Assembly (NCBI GenBank): GCA_024233875.1
Contig: JACKPB010000009.1
Span: forward strand, 62,001 to 126,000
Reading direction: 5' to 3'
Source of the DNA: Leptospiraceae bacterium
GTDB taxonomy: Bacteria > Spirochaetota > Leptospiria > Leptospirales > Leptospiraceae
DNA length: 64,000 nt
Within the stretch, counting starts at the first letter, position 1. Every line of letters starts with the position of its first letter. A program made the translations under genes and the position numbers. The notes below the pieces were generated by a model. The model ran no database searches and had not been told where the DNA came from. It worked only from the letters and a program-made list of their open reading frames with translations. This document shows, one piece after another, positions 16,590 to 26,258 of this stretch.

Positions 16590-18599
16590 TTATAAAAATG
16601 AATCATGATACAATTCTTCGTAATCATTTTTGGTGCGAAATTCTGTGATCAGTAAAGTGATATCATCCTCAAAATGCCCATCCTTGTTTTGAGAAAACAA
16701 GAGGACTTCATCGAATATAATATTAGCTAGATCTTCAACTTCTTTATGATGGTTTTGAATGACAATCGACAGGAGCCTATCTTCACCCAGCATTTCATTT
16801 TTTGGACTTCGGGCTTCTGTAATACCATCTGTGTAAAGAATGATTTTATCCCCGTCTTCCAGTTGAATCTGTTCTTCCACACAGGAGGGAGAAAACAATT
16901 CATTGATCACCCTTCCCCGTGAACTTATAAATTTTCCGAATCCATCCTTCCTAACTAAAATGAGAGGAAGATGACCCGCATTGGCAAACCTCAACTCTCC
17001 GGTACTCAAATTCAACCGACAGACAATCGCTGAAAGAAAATGCTTACTCATCTTTCCGGACAATGACTCCGAAATCCTTGTGATAGTTCTGGTTGGAGAT
17101 AGTTTCTTTTCAAAGCAATCCTGAACTGTCATTTTTACCATTGTAGCCAGAAAGGCGGCAGGAACTCCATGGCCGGACACATCACAAATAAACAAAAAAA
17201 GATCATTTTTATTTGCATAATTAAAATCTAATAGGTCTCCACCCACTCCCATCATGGGTTGGTACCGGAAGGAAATCGCAGCTCCGGAAAGATCAGGAGT
17301 ATCCTTTGGAAGCAGAGACAATTGAATTTTTTTGGCTAACTCTATCTGCTTTTCTAGCTCTTTAGATTGCATTTGGATAGTATTGGTACGTTCTACCACT
17401 TTCTTTTCGAGACTATCATTCAATTGCGTAATCTCACTGATGAGATTGTACTGAACTTCTGAGGCTATTTTTAAGTTATTAACCATTGCATTGAAGCTCT
17501 TTGCCAATCTACCAAATTCATCTTTTGAGTTCAAATTTACAAGAGTTTCCAGGTTTCCCAGACTTAACTTTTCAACAGCATCCGTGAGTAGTTTTAGAGG
17601 AGATGTAAAGTATCCTGCTAATATAAGTGATAAAAATGTTGTAAGAATAAATGTAATACATGAAATGATTAGGGCTACGGTTGTAAATTTCTTCTTGAAT
17701 TCTTTGATCTCACTGTTCTCGATATCTACAATAACTATCCCCGAAATTTCTCCATTTGAGTCTTTGATTAATGAATATGCACTCATAAAGTGCCCATAGC
17801 TATTCAGAACTGCTTCTTCGTCTATGAAATCAGTCTTGGTATTAATGATTTTTTTTATTTTATTGATAGTACTTTCTTTTTCAATAAAATCAGCACCGGG
17901 ATCCGATCCAGGTTTATTCTTCTCGGTAAAAGAGAATTGAAAAATTACTTCTTTATTTTCAAATTGAATTTTTTTATCCAGGATTCGATGGTCCTTATCC
18001 AGATAATCATTTTGGATGATCACCCTCATGGGACTTTCCTGAATGATCCTTACTATTTCCACTTCATTTTGTAATATGACTTTGTGATCTCCTCTCTTCT
18101 CTGATCTTAGTTTTAAACTTTTGTAATTCTCAAGTGGTATATCCACATTTTCCAGGTAAGTATCAAACCCATATTCAATATGAATCATATGATTCTTGAC
18201 ATAAAAATTATAACTGAACTCAGGTGATTCCACCCAAACCATATCTTCCTGATTGACAGTTCCATCCACTCCATAGAAAAAATTTTCCGATTCTTTTTGA
18301 TAATTCAAAGTGTAGATATATTTTACTGTTTCTTCGGATTGAAAAATATATCTTATTATCGAATGATATTTTTGGTATTCCGGAGTTTGGATACTCTCAA
18401 CAGAATTCAACTTCTTATGAACATCACCATCTATGGAAAAGGAAATGAATTTTGCTATTGAGAGTTTGTGAGCCCGAAAGTCTTTAATGAACATTTCGAT
18501 GAGGTAGGAGTACATCGTAACTCCGAGAAGAACAGATATAAATATATCTATAAAAATAAATCCCAGGATTATTTTTCTTCTCAGGCTCTGTTCTATCAT
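16590..18599 (-). CDS. Membrane SpoIIE/RsbU-type PP2C phosphatase with HAMP domain
   Basis: About 669 residues. Membrane helices at ~10-30 and ~300-325 bracket a large extracytoplasmic sensor domain. A HAMP linker follows (PLKLLTDAVEKLSLGNLETL), then a coiled coil and a PP2C-like domain with the metal-site signatures GVGGDLLDF and CDVSGHGVPAAFLATMVK, and a late DDITLL. RsbU-like enzymes dephosphorylate STAS antagonists in partner-switching pathways. The chosen ATG overlaps the M23 gene stop as TAATG; an ATG 27 bp upstream (18626) is possible. The likely partners, a STAS protein and an ATPase, lie elsewhere in the window. Confidence 0.88.
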   Translation of the reverse strand: MIEQSLRRKIILGFIFIDIFISVLLGVTMYSYLIEMFIKDFRAHKLSIAKFISFSIDGDVHKKLNSVESIQTPEYQKYHSIIRYIFQSEETVKYIYTLNYQKESENFFYGVDGTVNQEDMVWVESPEFSYNFYVKNHMIHIEYGFDTYLENVDIPLENYKSLKLRSEKRGDHKVILQNEVEIVRIIQESPMRVIIQNDYLDKDHRILDKKIQFENKEVIFQFSFTEKNKPGSDPGADFIEKESTINKIKKIINTKTDFIDEEAVLNSYGHFMSAYSLIKDSNGEISGIVIVDIENSEIKEFKKKFTTVALIISCITFILTTFLSLILAGYFTSPLKLLTDAVEKLSLGNLETLVNLNSKDEFGRLAKSFNAMVNNLKIASEVQYNLISEITQLNDSLEKKVVERTNTIQMQSKELEKQIELAKKIQLSLLPKDTPDLSGAAISFRYQPMMGVGGDLLDFNYANKNDLFLFICDVSGHGVPAAFLATMVKMTVQDCFEKKLSPTRTITRISESLSGKMSKHFLSAIVCRLNLSTGELRFANAGHLPLILVRKDGFGKFISSRGRVINELFSPSCVEEQIQLEDGDKIILYTDGITEARSPKNEMLGEDRLLSIVIQNHHKEVEDLANIIFDEVLLFSQNKDGHFEDDITLLITEFRTKNDYEELYHDSFL

Positions 18600-20302
18600 T
18601 ATAAATAGACCACGTCCGTGAACCATTCAGATTTATTACCTGCTTTGTCCTGAACCTGAATCTGTATAATGAAGTAGCTTTTGAATTTTTTAAAATTAAG
18701 TGGGATTTCTAATTTGATAAAATTTCTATCCCGATCAAACTCAAAAGGATAGGAACTTCCTTCAAATAGTACTGTCATATTATTAGAAATTCCCGAACCT
18801 CTGTCATACACAGCATAAAACCTCTCCAGCATTCTTGGATCCTTTACCTCGGGAAGGTTGAAATCCCTATATACCATATAAGGAAAATTGATAACAGGAG
18901 GTGTCTTGTCTTTCATGATTGCGATGATACCCAATCTTGTTAGATTGAAACCCAATGATTTTCCTGATTTTTTCTCATTTAGTGCTACCCATTGCTTGAA
19001 TGCTGTATCATAAATGTACAATCCATCATCTTTATCCGGAAAATTGCCCCTGTATTCCCCTCTTGCATATCCCTTCCATGAATAGTTAACAGACTTCACT
19101 TCATACGCATCACTCACCTGAGTAAATCCCGGGAAAGCCAGATCTTCGGGAATTTTGTCCAATTTATTGATTTCAATTTTTCCTTCTCCGGAAACTTTTG
19201 AGTTTCGAAAGTCCAACTTCAAAACCCCATCTGCGGAAGTGAAAGATTTTTGCAATACAACAGCCTTCTTGGGAGCCGGTTTTCCAATTTGTATAGGGAT
19301 ATCAATGGAGGAAATATTTCCGGAAGAATCCAAGAGTTCTGCTTTCAATACTTTTAGAGAACCTTCCACCAATCCATTCAAATCTAAAGAATAATCCCCT
19401 GCGGGAGAATTGAAAAGATTGTAAACATACATAGTAGGGCTAAGAGAAGAAGTATTGATATCATACAAATTATCTCTATGGGAGGCTTCTCGATAGGACA
19501 TTTGATCTAAAGTTTTTGAATACAAAACTTTATAGTCATCCAATAGCTTTACACCGTACACATTGTTTCTATTTCGGGAAGTCATGATATCATATCCGGC
19601 AATTCGAATTCGTAACTTTCCATTTATCCGGATTGGATCTTTCAATTCTTCAAAGGAATAGGTACCGTCTTCGTTTTTGATCACAGGATAATTTTCTGAA
19701 AACCCGGAATCGGAATCTATGTACACGGATTGAATGATGGGAGGGGTCGTATCATTTTGAAGATAATTAGGAAATTTCAATGGATTGTAATAAGAAGAAT
19801 GATCATACAATTCCAGATGCAAATGGGATACTCCAGACCCCGTCTCTCCTGATCTGGCAATCTTTGTCCCGGCTGTGAAGTGAAACATATCGGGATTGAT
19901 CTTTACAGAAAAACCTCTCGGATTTCCCAAAAGTCTCAGGCTATGTTTTAAATCCTCCAATCCGGATACATCACCATTCAAATCATTCAAATGAGCATAC
20001 CTGGCATACATATTTAAGGAAGGAGAATAGAGGACAATGCTTAAGCCATAACCATAATCGGAATAGCTCATCGTTGCTAGTCTTGCATCGAATACACTTA
20101 GTACGGGAAATCCATTGATCCCGTAGGTTTTAAAATCACATCCCATATGTAGGTGAGAATTTCGATATTCCGCAAAGCTTCCCGATATAGGCAATTTCAT
20201 TTCGAGAGGCCAAATGATCTTTTTCATTTTTTCATCATCTATAGGAAAAATTGCTAATGGAAAAACCAAAATAGTTAATATAAAATTAATAAATTTATTC
20301 AT
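18599..20302 (-). CDS. M23 (LytM-type) metallopeptidase, exported
   Basis: About 567 residues. Starting at 20302 gives a clean signal peptide (MNKFINFILTILVFPLAIFP); the upstream ATG at 20356 adds 18 non-signal residues and is less likely. The M23 domain (~50-185) has the zinc ligands HMGCD and HLHLE, so it is probably an active peptidoglycan endopeptidase. The long C-terminal half is beta-rich, perhaps Ig-like, with no family I can name. The stop overlaps the start of the SpoIIE phosphatase (TAATG), linking wall hydrolysis to a signalling protein. Confidence 0.85.
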   Translation of the reverse strand: MNKFINFILTILVFPLAIFPIDDEKMKKIIWPLEMKLPISGSFAEYRNSHLHMGCDFKTYGINGFPVLSVFDARLATMSYSDYGYGLSIVLYSPSLNMYARYAHLNDLNGDVSGLEDLKHSLRLLGNPRGFSVKINPDMFHFTAGTKIARSGETGSGVSHLHLELYDHSSYYNPLKFPNYLQNDTTPPIIQSVYIDSDSGFSENYPVIKNEDGTYSFEELKDPIRINGKLRIRIAGYDIMTSRNRNNVYGVKLLDDYKVLYSKTLDQMSYREASHRDNLYDINTSSLSPTMYVYNLFNSPAGDYSLDLNGLVEGSLKVLKAELLDSSGNISSIDIPIQIGKPAPKKAVVLQKSFTSADGVLKLDFRNSKVSGEGKIEINKLDKIPEDLAFPGFTQVSDAYEVKSVNYSWKGYARGEYRGNFPDKDDGLYIYDTAFKQWVALNEKKSGKSLGFNLTRLGIIAIMKDKTPPVINFPYMVYRDFNLPEVKDPRMLERFYAVYDRGSGISNNMTVLFEGSSYPFEFDRDRNFIKLEIPLNFKKFKSYFIIQIQVQDKAGNKSEWFTDVVYL

Positions 20303-20479
20303 TTTTATCTCAAAGTACTTCATTTGTTTATGTAGCGAACTTTCCAATTTTTTCAACCAAAAAGGAGAAATCGAAAATAATTTTCTCTTGTAATTTAAAA
20401 TCTATCTGTTTTCCTATTTACCTGATCGATTTAATTAAAAAAGAACAGTGAGGGAGAATACTTACATTAATTTCCTATT

Positions 20480-21625
20480 ATGAATAAAAACCATTACAAT
20501 CAGAATTCAATCAATTCGCAATGGGTAGAATCAGAAGGAACAGTAGAGATTCTTCTTCCAAAAATTCTTGATGAAAAGAATGTTTCGTTCCTATGGGCTA
20601 AATTTACAGATCCAATTCGATCCTCCAAATTCAAAACTTTAAAAATCAACGCAAACGAAGTTGAATATTGCAATGGTATCGGTGTTGCCCTTCTCTATCA
20701 ATGGAAGAAGGATTGTACTTCCGGACAAAAGGAATTTCTAATCGATGGACTCAAAAAAGAATTCTATGCATTGATCTCAAACTTTGAAAATTCCGAACTC
20801 GGGCATCAGATCCATGAATCGGAAGAAAAACAGAATACTCTAGAATTTATTGGTCATCAGGTAGAAGAAAAAATCAAAAAATTAGAAAAGACAATAGAGT
20901 TTATCGGAGAAACGTCTGTTGCATTCCTAAAATTTTTAAAAAATCCTATAAAAAACGTCAGATGGGGAGAAGTTCTCATCGTTTCAGAAAAGAGTGGAGT
21001 GGATGCTCTCGTGATCATAGTCCTGATAGGCTTTCTCCTGGGCTTGATTATGTCATTTCAATCAGCCATTCCCATGCAAAAATTTGGAGCGGAAATTTTT
21101 GTAGCCAATCTGGTCGGTCTCTCTATGTTTCGGGAGCTCGGTCCTCTTATGACAGCGATCATTCTGGCAGGACGCTCCGGATCTTCCTTTGCCGCAGAAA
21201 TTGGAACCATGAAAGTCAGTGAAGAATTAGATGCCTTGAATACAATGGGGTTGAATTCCATCCAATTTCTGATCCTCCCGAGAATGATTGCAGGAATGAT
21301 AGTATCACCAATTCTAACGATATTTTTGAATCTTGCAGGACTGGTAGGATCCTGCCTGGTGATAATGAGTTTGGGCTACCCTCTTGTGACATTCACCAAA
21401 CAGGTAGCCAGTTCTGTTGATCTTCTGGATCTTTTCAGTGGGCTCTTCAAATCCGTGGTTTTCGGACTCCTTGTGGCCGGAATCGGTTGTGCATCAGGTA
21501 TCAATACGAAAGAGGGAGCGAGTGCGGTAGGTGAATCAACAACCTCCTCAGTAGTTACCGGAATCATAGTCATAAGTATTACAGATGGTTTCTTTTCGAT
21601 AGCATTTTACTATTTAGGTATCTAA
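20480..21625 (+). CDS. mlaE: MCE-system permease MlaE with N-terminal STAS domain
   Basis: A 381-residue fusion. Residues ~10-110 form a STAS/MlaB-like domain (VEYCNGIGVALLYQW). The rest is a MlaE permease with about five membrane helices and the typical segments LGPLMTAIILAGRSGSSFAAEIGTM and SEELDALNTMGLN. MlaE with MlaF drives phospholipid transport between inner and outer membrane. In enterobacteria the STAS subunit MlaB is separate; here it is fused. The stop overlaps the start of mlaF (TAATG). Confidence 0.92.
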   Translation: MNKNHYNQNSINSQWVESEGTVEILLPKILDEKNVSFLWAKFTDPIRSSKFKTLKINANEVEYCNGIGVALLYQWKKDCTSGQKEFLIDGLKKEFYALISNFENSELGHQIHESEEKQNTLEFIGHQVEEKIKKLEKTIEFIGETSVAFLKFLKNPIKNVRWGEVLIVSEKSGVDALVIIVLIGFLLGLIMSFQSAIPMQKFGAEIFVANLVGLSMFRELGPLMTAIILAGRSGSSFAAEIGTMKVSEELDALNTMGLNSIQFLILPRMIAGMIVSPILTIFLNLAGLVGSCLVIMSLGYPLVTFTKQVASSVDLLDLFSGLFKSVVFGLLVAGIGCASGINTKEGASAVGESTTSSVVTGIIVISITDGFFSIAFYYLGI

Positions 21626-22377
21626 TGGAAACAATCATCAAAGTAAACAACCTGACAGTGATACTGGGCGGTAGAAAGATTTTAGATGATATCTCTTTTG
21701 ATGTACAACGCGGGGAGATATTTGTAATACTCGGTGGTTCGGGCTGCGGAAAGAGTACTCTTCTCAAACACATGATTGGATTGATGAAACCCGCATCCGG
21801 AACAATTTTAATCGAAGGCGATGACATAGTTCCGGCCGAAGATGAATTGCGATTGAAGATTCTGAGAAAATTTGGTGTGATGTACCAAATGGGTGCTCTC
21901 TTCGGATCCATGAATCTTATAGAAAATGTCTCTCTTCCACTCAGAGAATTTACCAGTTTGAATGAAGAAGCTATTGAATTGGTCGCTCATATGAAATTAA
22001 AATTGGTCGGTTTGGAAAACTTTTCCAAGCATATGCCGTCAGAAATCAGTGGGGGAATGAAAAAAAGAGCCGCTATTGCCAGAGCGATGGCACTGGATCC
22101 CAAAATTTTATTTTTGGATGAACCCTCAGCCGGCCTGGATCCGATTACTTCAGCTGAGTTGGACAATCTAATCATCTCGCTTTCTCGGAACCTCGGTATT
22201 ACGTTTGTAGTTGTGACTCATGAACTCCCGAGTATATACAAAATTGCTGATCGTGTGATCATGCTGGACAAAAGAATTCGTAAAATTATTGCAACAGGAC
22301 ACCCGGAAACCCTAAGAGATACTCACGAAGATGCCTGGGTTCGACAATTCTTTAACAGAGAAGTATCTAATAACTAG
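21625..22377 (+). CDS. mlaF: MCE-system ATPase MlaF
   Basis: A 250-residue ABC ATPase. Walker A GGSGCGKSTLLKHMIG, Q-loop YQMGALF, signature EISGGMKKRAAIARAMA, Walker B ILFLDEPSAGLDP and switch VTHELPS are all intact. The Q-loop and GGMKKR signature are typical of Mla/Ttg2A ATPases rather than sugar importers. It powers lipid movement through MlaE and is translationally coupled to it by an overlap of one base. Confidence 0.94.
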   Translation: METIIKVNNLTVILGGRKILDDISFDVQRGEIFVILGGSGCGKSTLLKHMIGLMKPASGTILIEGDDIVPAEDELRLKILRKFGVMYQMGALFGSMNLIENVSLPLREFTSLNEEAIELVAHMKLKLVGLENFSKHMPSEISGGMKKRAAIARAMALDPKILFLDEPSAGLDPITSAELDNLIISLSRNLGITFVVVTHELPSIYKIADRVIMLDKRIRKIIATGHPETLRDTHEDAWVRQFFNREVSNN

Positions 22378-22387
22378 GAGATAAAAA

Positions 22388-23329
22388 ATGGAAAAAAAAT
22401 CAAAACATTACAAAATGGGAATATTCGTATTGGGGAGTTTGTTCATCCTAACTCTCTTTATATTTTTATTGGGTGCCAGATCACTTTTTGAATCCAGAGT
22501 TATAGTAGAGACATATTTCGATGAATCCGTTCATGGTCTGGATGTAGGCTCTGCAGTAAAATATCGGGGAGTAGCCATAGGAAATGTAAAAGAAATCTCA
22601 TTTGTTCAGGATAAGTACAAATTGGATATCAATCATCCCGATTACGCCAAAGGGAGATATGTTCTCATTCAAATGTCAATCCGGGATACATTCAATTTCA
22701 ATGTAAGTGATGGAAGCAAAAAACTAGAAAAAATGATTCATGATGGTCTGAGGGTGAAAATTACTTCCCAGGGGCTAACCGGAACTGCTTATTTAGAGAT
22801 AAATTATTTTGATATTGAATCCAATCCCGTTATGAATGTAAGTTGGAAACCGGAAAGTATTTACATTCCATCTACCCAGAGCACATTTACCAAAATCGGA
22901 GCTTCCCTGGACGAACTCATTCAAAAAATAGATAAAGCAGATATAGATAAGTTCATTATCAATCTGGATAAATTGATAGTTACTTCAGAAAAATCATTGA
23001 ATGATGCAAAAATCGAAGATCTAAGCAAAACGACAATCACCCTACTTTCTGAAATGAGACAAACCAATAAATCTCTAAACAGTTTTTTCTCCGATCCTTC
23101 AATGAAGGCTCTACCTGCTAAAATCGATACAACTTTTGCTTCGATGAATAAAAGTATGACAAAGCTAAACCAAATTCTTACAAACAATCAATCAGAGATT
23201 TCCTCTACTGTTGAAAACCTCAGAATGGTATCTCAGGACTTAAGAGAAGTTTCGAATAATGCAAAGAAGTATCCTTCGATGCTTTTGTTTGGAGATGCGC
23301 CTAACGCACCTACTTTAGGAAAAAAATAA
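22388..23329 (+). CDS. mlaD: MCE-domain periplasmic substrate-binding protein MlaD
   Basis: A 313-residue protein with one N-terminal membrane anchor (residues ~10-30) and an MCE domain (~38-150, with VHGLDVGSAVKYRGVAIGNV and LTGTAYLEINY). A long helical, coiled-coil-like tail follows (~180-300). MCE domains form hexameric channels carrying hydrophobic lipids. It starts 10 bp after mlaF with AGGAGATAAAA upstream, and the stop overlaps the next gene. Confidence 0.92.
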   Translation: MEKKSKHYKMGIFVLGSLFILTLFIFLLGARSLFESRVIVETYFDESVHGLDVGSAVKYRGVAIGNVKEISFVQDKYKLDINHPDYAKGRYVLIQMSIRDTFNFNVSDGSKKLEKMIHDGLRVKITSQGLTGTAYLEINYFDIESNPVMNVSWKPESIYIPSTQSTFTKIGASLDELIQKIDKADIDKFIINLDKLIVTSEKSLNDAKIEDLSKTTITLLSEMRQTNKSLNSFFSDPSMKALPAKIDTTFASMNKSMTKLNQILTNNQSEISSTVENLRMVSQDLREVSNNAKKYPSMLLFGDAPNAPTLGKK

Positions 23330-23973
23330 TGATCAATCCATTTAAAATTATATTCTTTCTTTTCAGTATTACATTACTGTCTAATTGTTCTAGCTTTTTA
23401 AAAAAAGACTATCCCGAAAAAAAGTACTATCTTCTGGATACAGATCGCTCTAACCTTAAAAAAGGGAAATTGAAGTTCCCGCTATTAAAAATCACCAAGA
23501 TACGGATTTCTCCATATTTTGAAGGGAAGAACTTTGTCTACAAACAGGGTAATCTAAACTATGAAACTGATTTTTACAATGAATTCCTCGTCTACCCCTC
23601 TAATAACATAAATGAAGTTGTGAACAAATGGATCATTGAGTCCGGATTGTCAGTTCCCTGGTCTGTCTATGATGAAGATGTTTACCAATTGCAAATCAAT
23701 GTAGAATCACTTCATGGAGATTTTTCTGATGGCTCTAAGCCCAGGGCTATTCTGGAACTAAACTTTTTACTTCAAAAAGCAGGGAGTAAAAAAATCCTAT
23801 ATACAAAAAAATTCCATAAAGATGAGCCAATTACAGAAATCAATGCCGATAACCTCGTTACAGCCTGGAACAAAGGTTTGACTGAGATCATGATCGAAAT
23901 GGAATCCGATCTAAGAAAAATCCAACTACCCAAGAAAGATGATCCGGAAGAAGAGAAAGAAACTGAAAAATAA
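23329..23973 (+). CDS. ABC_trans_aux (PqiC/YmbA-like) outer-membrane lipoprotein
   Basis: A 214-residue lipoprotein (lipobox TLLSNC, Cys at about residue 20). The KKYYLLDTDR opening and FVYKQGNLNYETDFYNEFLVYPSNNI segment match the PqiC/YmbA auxiliary family, which forms the outer-membrane end of some MCE transporters. It is the last gene of the mlaEFD operon, overlapping mlaD at the stop/start. The C-terminal tail is a Glu/Lys-rich run. A mobile repeat is inserted just after its stop. Confidence 0.85.
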   Translation: MINPFKIIFFLFSITLLSNCSSFLKKDYPEKKYYLLDTDRSNLKKGKLKFPLLKITKIRISPYFEGKNFVYKQGNLNYETDFYNEFLVYPSNNINEVVNKWIIESGLSVPWSVYDEDVYQLQINVESLHGDFSDGSKPRAILELNFLLQKAGSKKILYTKKFHKDEPITEINADNLVTAWNKGLTEIMIEMESDLRKIQLPKKDDPEEEKETEK

Positions 23974-23979
23974 TTAGTA

Positions 23980-24138
23980 ACTCACATTACGCAAAGAAGC
24001 GAAATGTGAGGTTGCAGGGAGCCTGCCGGCAGCTTGGGCTATCGCCCAAACCCATATTTTTATTGATCTATTAGCAAAAAATGATTTTGATTTTAAACTA
24101 AAAAAAATTAGAAAAATAAAATACTGCGTAAGATGAGT
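23980..24138. mobile_element. Hairpin-rich MITE-like repeat, copy A
   Basis: A 159 bp element with ends ACTCACATTACGCA and TGCGTAAGATGAGT, flanked by an exact 5 bp duplication TAGTA (23975-23979 and 24139-24143). The left flank duplicate begins 1 bp after the mlaEFD-lipoprotein stop. It contains hairpins CTCACATT/AATGTGAG, GCAGG/CCTGC and TTGGGC/GCCCAA. No open reading frame spans it, so it would depend on a transposase supplied elsewhere. It is the most diverged of the three copies. Confidence 0.8.
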
Positions 24139-24209
24139 TAGTAAGAAATAAAATAACTACTCTCCTGATCAGATTTATTACTTTCTGAAAAAAATAGATA
24201 GGTTATTGT

Positions 24210-25640
24210 ATGGCGTATTTATTCTATTTTTTACTTATTTTCGTTTCAAACTATTTCTTATACGGAGATGAGTATCATAGCATTCAAGGCTTGTATGGCA
24301 ACAAAGCATTAGGAATGGGTGGAGCCTATACAGCCATTTCGGATGAACCTTCCGGTATGTATTACAATCCTGCGGGTATGTCTTTTTCTCAAAGCAGTAA
24401 CATCACAGTAAATGCAACAACTTACCAATATGATAGAAAAACTTATCATAATGTATTTGGACCTGCTCAAAATTATACTAGAGAATCAAAAAATTTAGGT
24501 CCTAATTTCGTAGGAATTTTGCAGAAACTAAACAATTTGACTGTTGGTTTTTCATTAATCAATATTCAATCCAAAAAATACTCTCTATCCGGAGAGATCA
24601 ACTTACCCTACTTTTCTCCCGAAGTTGATCGTTACAAGGCAGATTCTCTCGAAAATACAATGAATTTTCTGGCCGGTCCGGGTATCTCATATCTTTTAGG
24701 ATCAAAAATCTCCGTAGGGATGAGTTTATTTTACTCTTATGACAATGAAGACAATATTTTCACAGGAAGTATTGAGAAAAAAGATGGCACTATTTCCGCT
24801 CATACAATGAAAGTTAAGCGACTGACAAAAGGAGTTCTTCCTGTTTTGGGGATTCAGTATCTCGTTACAGAAAAACTATCTCTGGGTGTATCACTTAAAA
24901 AAATGTTTACCGTGATACATAACAAAAGATATTCTAGCAATACTCTTAATGCGATTGCATCAGGCAATAGTTTTATCAGAAATAAAGAGTTCATAGAATC
25001 TTCCGATAGTTTTTTTGTAGCTTATGATGAACCAATGATCATCGCGGTGAAATCCCCCAATCTGGGAACAATCGCAGAACCTACTGAGGTTAGGTTGGGA
25101 CTGGCTTATTTCGCCTCCCATCGATTTTTGGTTTCAGGGGACGTCATTTATACCGGGAGCTATCACTATTCAAAAAGAAATTATGGTGTCATCTTTCCCG
25201 AAAAAGCAGTGATTTCTGCTGACAATACTATTCTGAACAATATAAATAGAAAAGAGACATATAATTTTGCTTTAGGAGCAGAATACTTTTTAACAGAATC
25301 AATTGCTCTCCGATTAGGAGTTTTTAGCAATTATTCAAATACTAAATACTTATCGAAGCAAAAACTTTATGTAGAAAGGTTTTTTTCAAATCCTTTTTCA
25401 CCTCTACCCATCCCTATCACACCTAACTACTATCATATATTTCCATCCAAGAGACTGGAGCATGTGACTCAATTTGGATACACTCTCGGATTGAGTTATG
25501 AAACATCAAAAGCATTTTATAGTTTTACAATCCTGGCAGAAGATGGAAGAGGTTTGGGGTTTGCCTTCAATAGTTCTGTTCCTCAAAAGATATCCTATTT
25601 AAATTTTAATTTTTATCTCTCAGCCGGAACTAATTATTAG
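24210..25640 (+). CDS. FadL/OmpP1-family outer-membrane protein
   Basis: A 476-residue beta-barrel protein with signal peptide (MAYLFYFLLIFVSNYFLYG). The N-terminal hatch-like region GNKALGMGGAYTAISDEPSGMYYNPAGM is the OmpP1/FadL/TodX signature; the rest alternates like barrel strands. FadL proteins admit hydrophobic molecules through the outer membrane. It follows the MCE lipid-transport operon, with which it may share a lipid-handling role, but a mobile repeat separates them and a second copy lies just downstream. Confidence 0.88.
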   Translation: MAYLFYFLLIFVSNYFLYGDEYHSIQGLYGNKALGMGGAYTAISDEPSGMYYNPAGMSFSQSSNITVNATTYQYDRKTYHNVFGPAQNYTRESKNLGPNFVGILQKLNNLTVGFSLINIQSKKYSLSGEINLPYFSPEVDRYKADSLENTMNFLAGPGISYLLGSKISVGMSLFYSYDNEDNIFTGSIEKKDGTISAHTMKVKRLTKGVLPVLGIQYLVTEKLSLGVSLKKMFTVIHNKRYSSNTLNAIASGNSFIRNKEFIESSDSFFVAYDEPMIIAVKSPNLGTIAEPTEVRLGLAYFASHRFLVSGDVIYTGSYHYSKRNYGVIFPEKAVISADNTILNNINRKETYNFALGAEYFLTESIALRLGVFSNYSNTKYLSKQKLYVERFFSNPFSPLPIPITPNYYHIFPSKRLEHVTQFGYTLGLSYETSKAFYSFTILAEDGRGLGFAFNSSVPQKISYLNFNFYLSAGTNY

Positions 25641-25648
25641 TTTTACTG

Positions 25649-25828
25649 ACTCACCTTACGCACGCACTTCACTTATGCGAAGGTGAATGACAGGGAAGCC
25701 TGTCGGCGCTTGGGGACTTCATCCCCAAACCCCTTTAAATATTGAATTATTAGAAATATCTAATGATTCACAATCTTTATTTAATTCCATAGTATCCCTT
25801 TAAAAAATTCATGTTGCGTAAGGTGAGT
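25649..25828. mobile_element. Hairpin-rich MITE-like repeat, copy B
   Basis: A 180 bp element with ends ACTCACCTTACGCA and TGCGTAAGGTGAGT, an exact 14 bp inverted repeat. Flanks are TACTG and TATTG (25644-25648, 25829-25833), a 5 bp duplication with one change. It lies 8 bp after the FadL gene stop, in the same orientation as copy A, so A and B bracket that gene. By eye it matches copy C at roughly nine in ten positions. Confidence 0.85.
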
Positions 25829-26258
25829 TATTGAATTAAATATCTCTAATTGAAATCGTTCTCAATGCCATATTTGTAAATTGTAACCTATTTAGAAAGA
25901 ACAGTTAGAAAATATGAAATCTGATTAAAACTCACCTAACACATTCTTTTCTTATTTCTGAACATGATATACCAGTTCTCATAAATAATTGCGTTTTTCT
26001 TAGTAAGGTATGTAGCGATTTTATAGCTTATTTCTTTATGAATGAGCTAACCTTTTGAAGATGACTATAATCTTTTTATAAAAAATCATTTTTCCACAAT
26101 AAATCAATAAAAATAGAGCTTTGGTGACGATGAGTTTTCGATTTGCTGAATAACTTTTTTCATTTTTTTCACCTATCACCCGAAGAGTGTAATGTGAATT
26201 AGAAAAGTAAATTTTATTATTCTTGCACAAAATACATATTAGTTTATCATAATGAATT
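25829..26258. other. AT-rich intergenic stretch
   Basis: A 430 bp stretch between repeat copy B and the CDF gene. I see no gene, RNA or convincing hairpin. A minus-strand frame here runs into the CDF gene and looks like chance. It presumably holds the CDF promoter. Confidence 0.5.
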
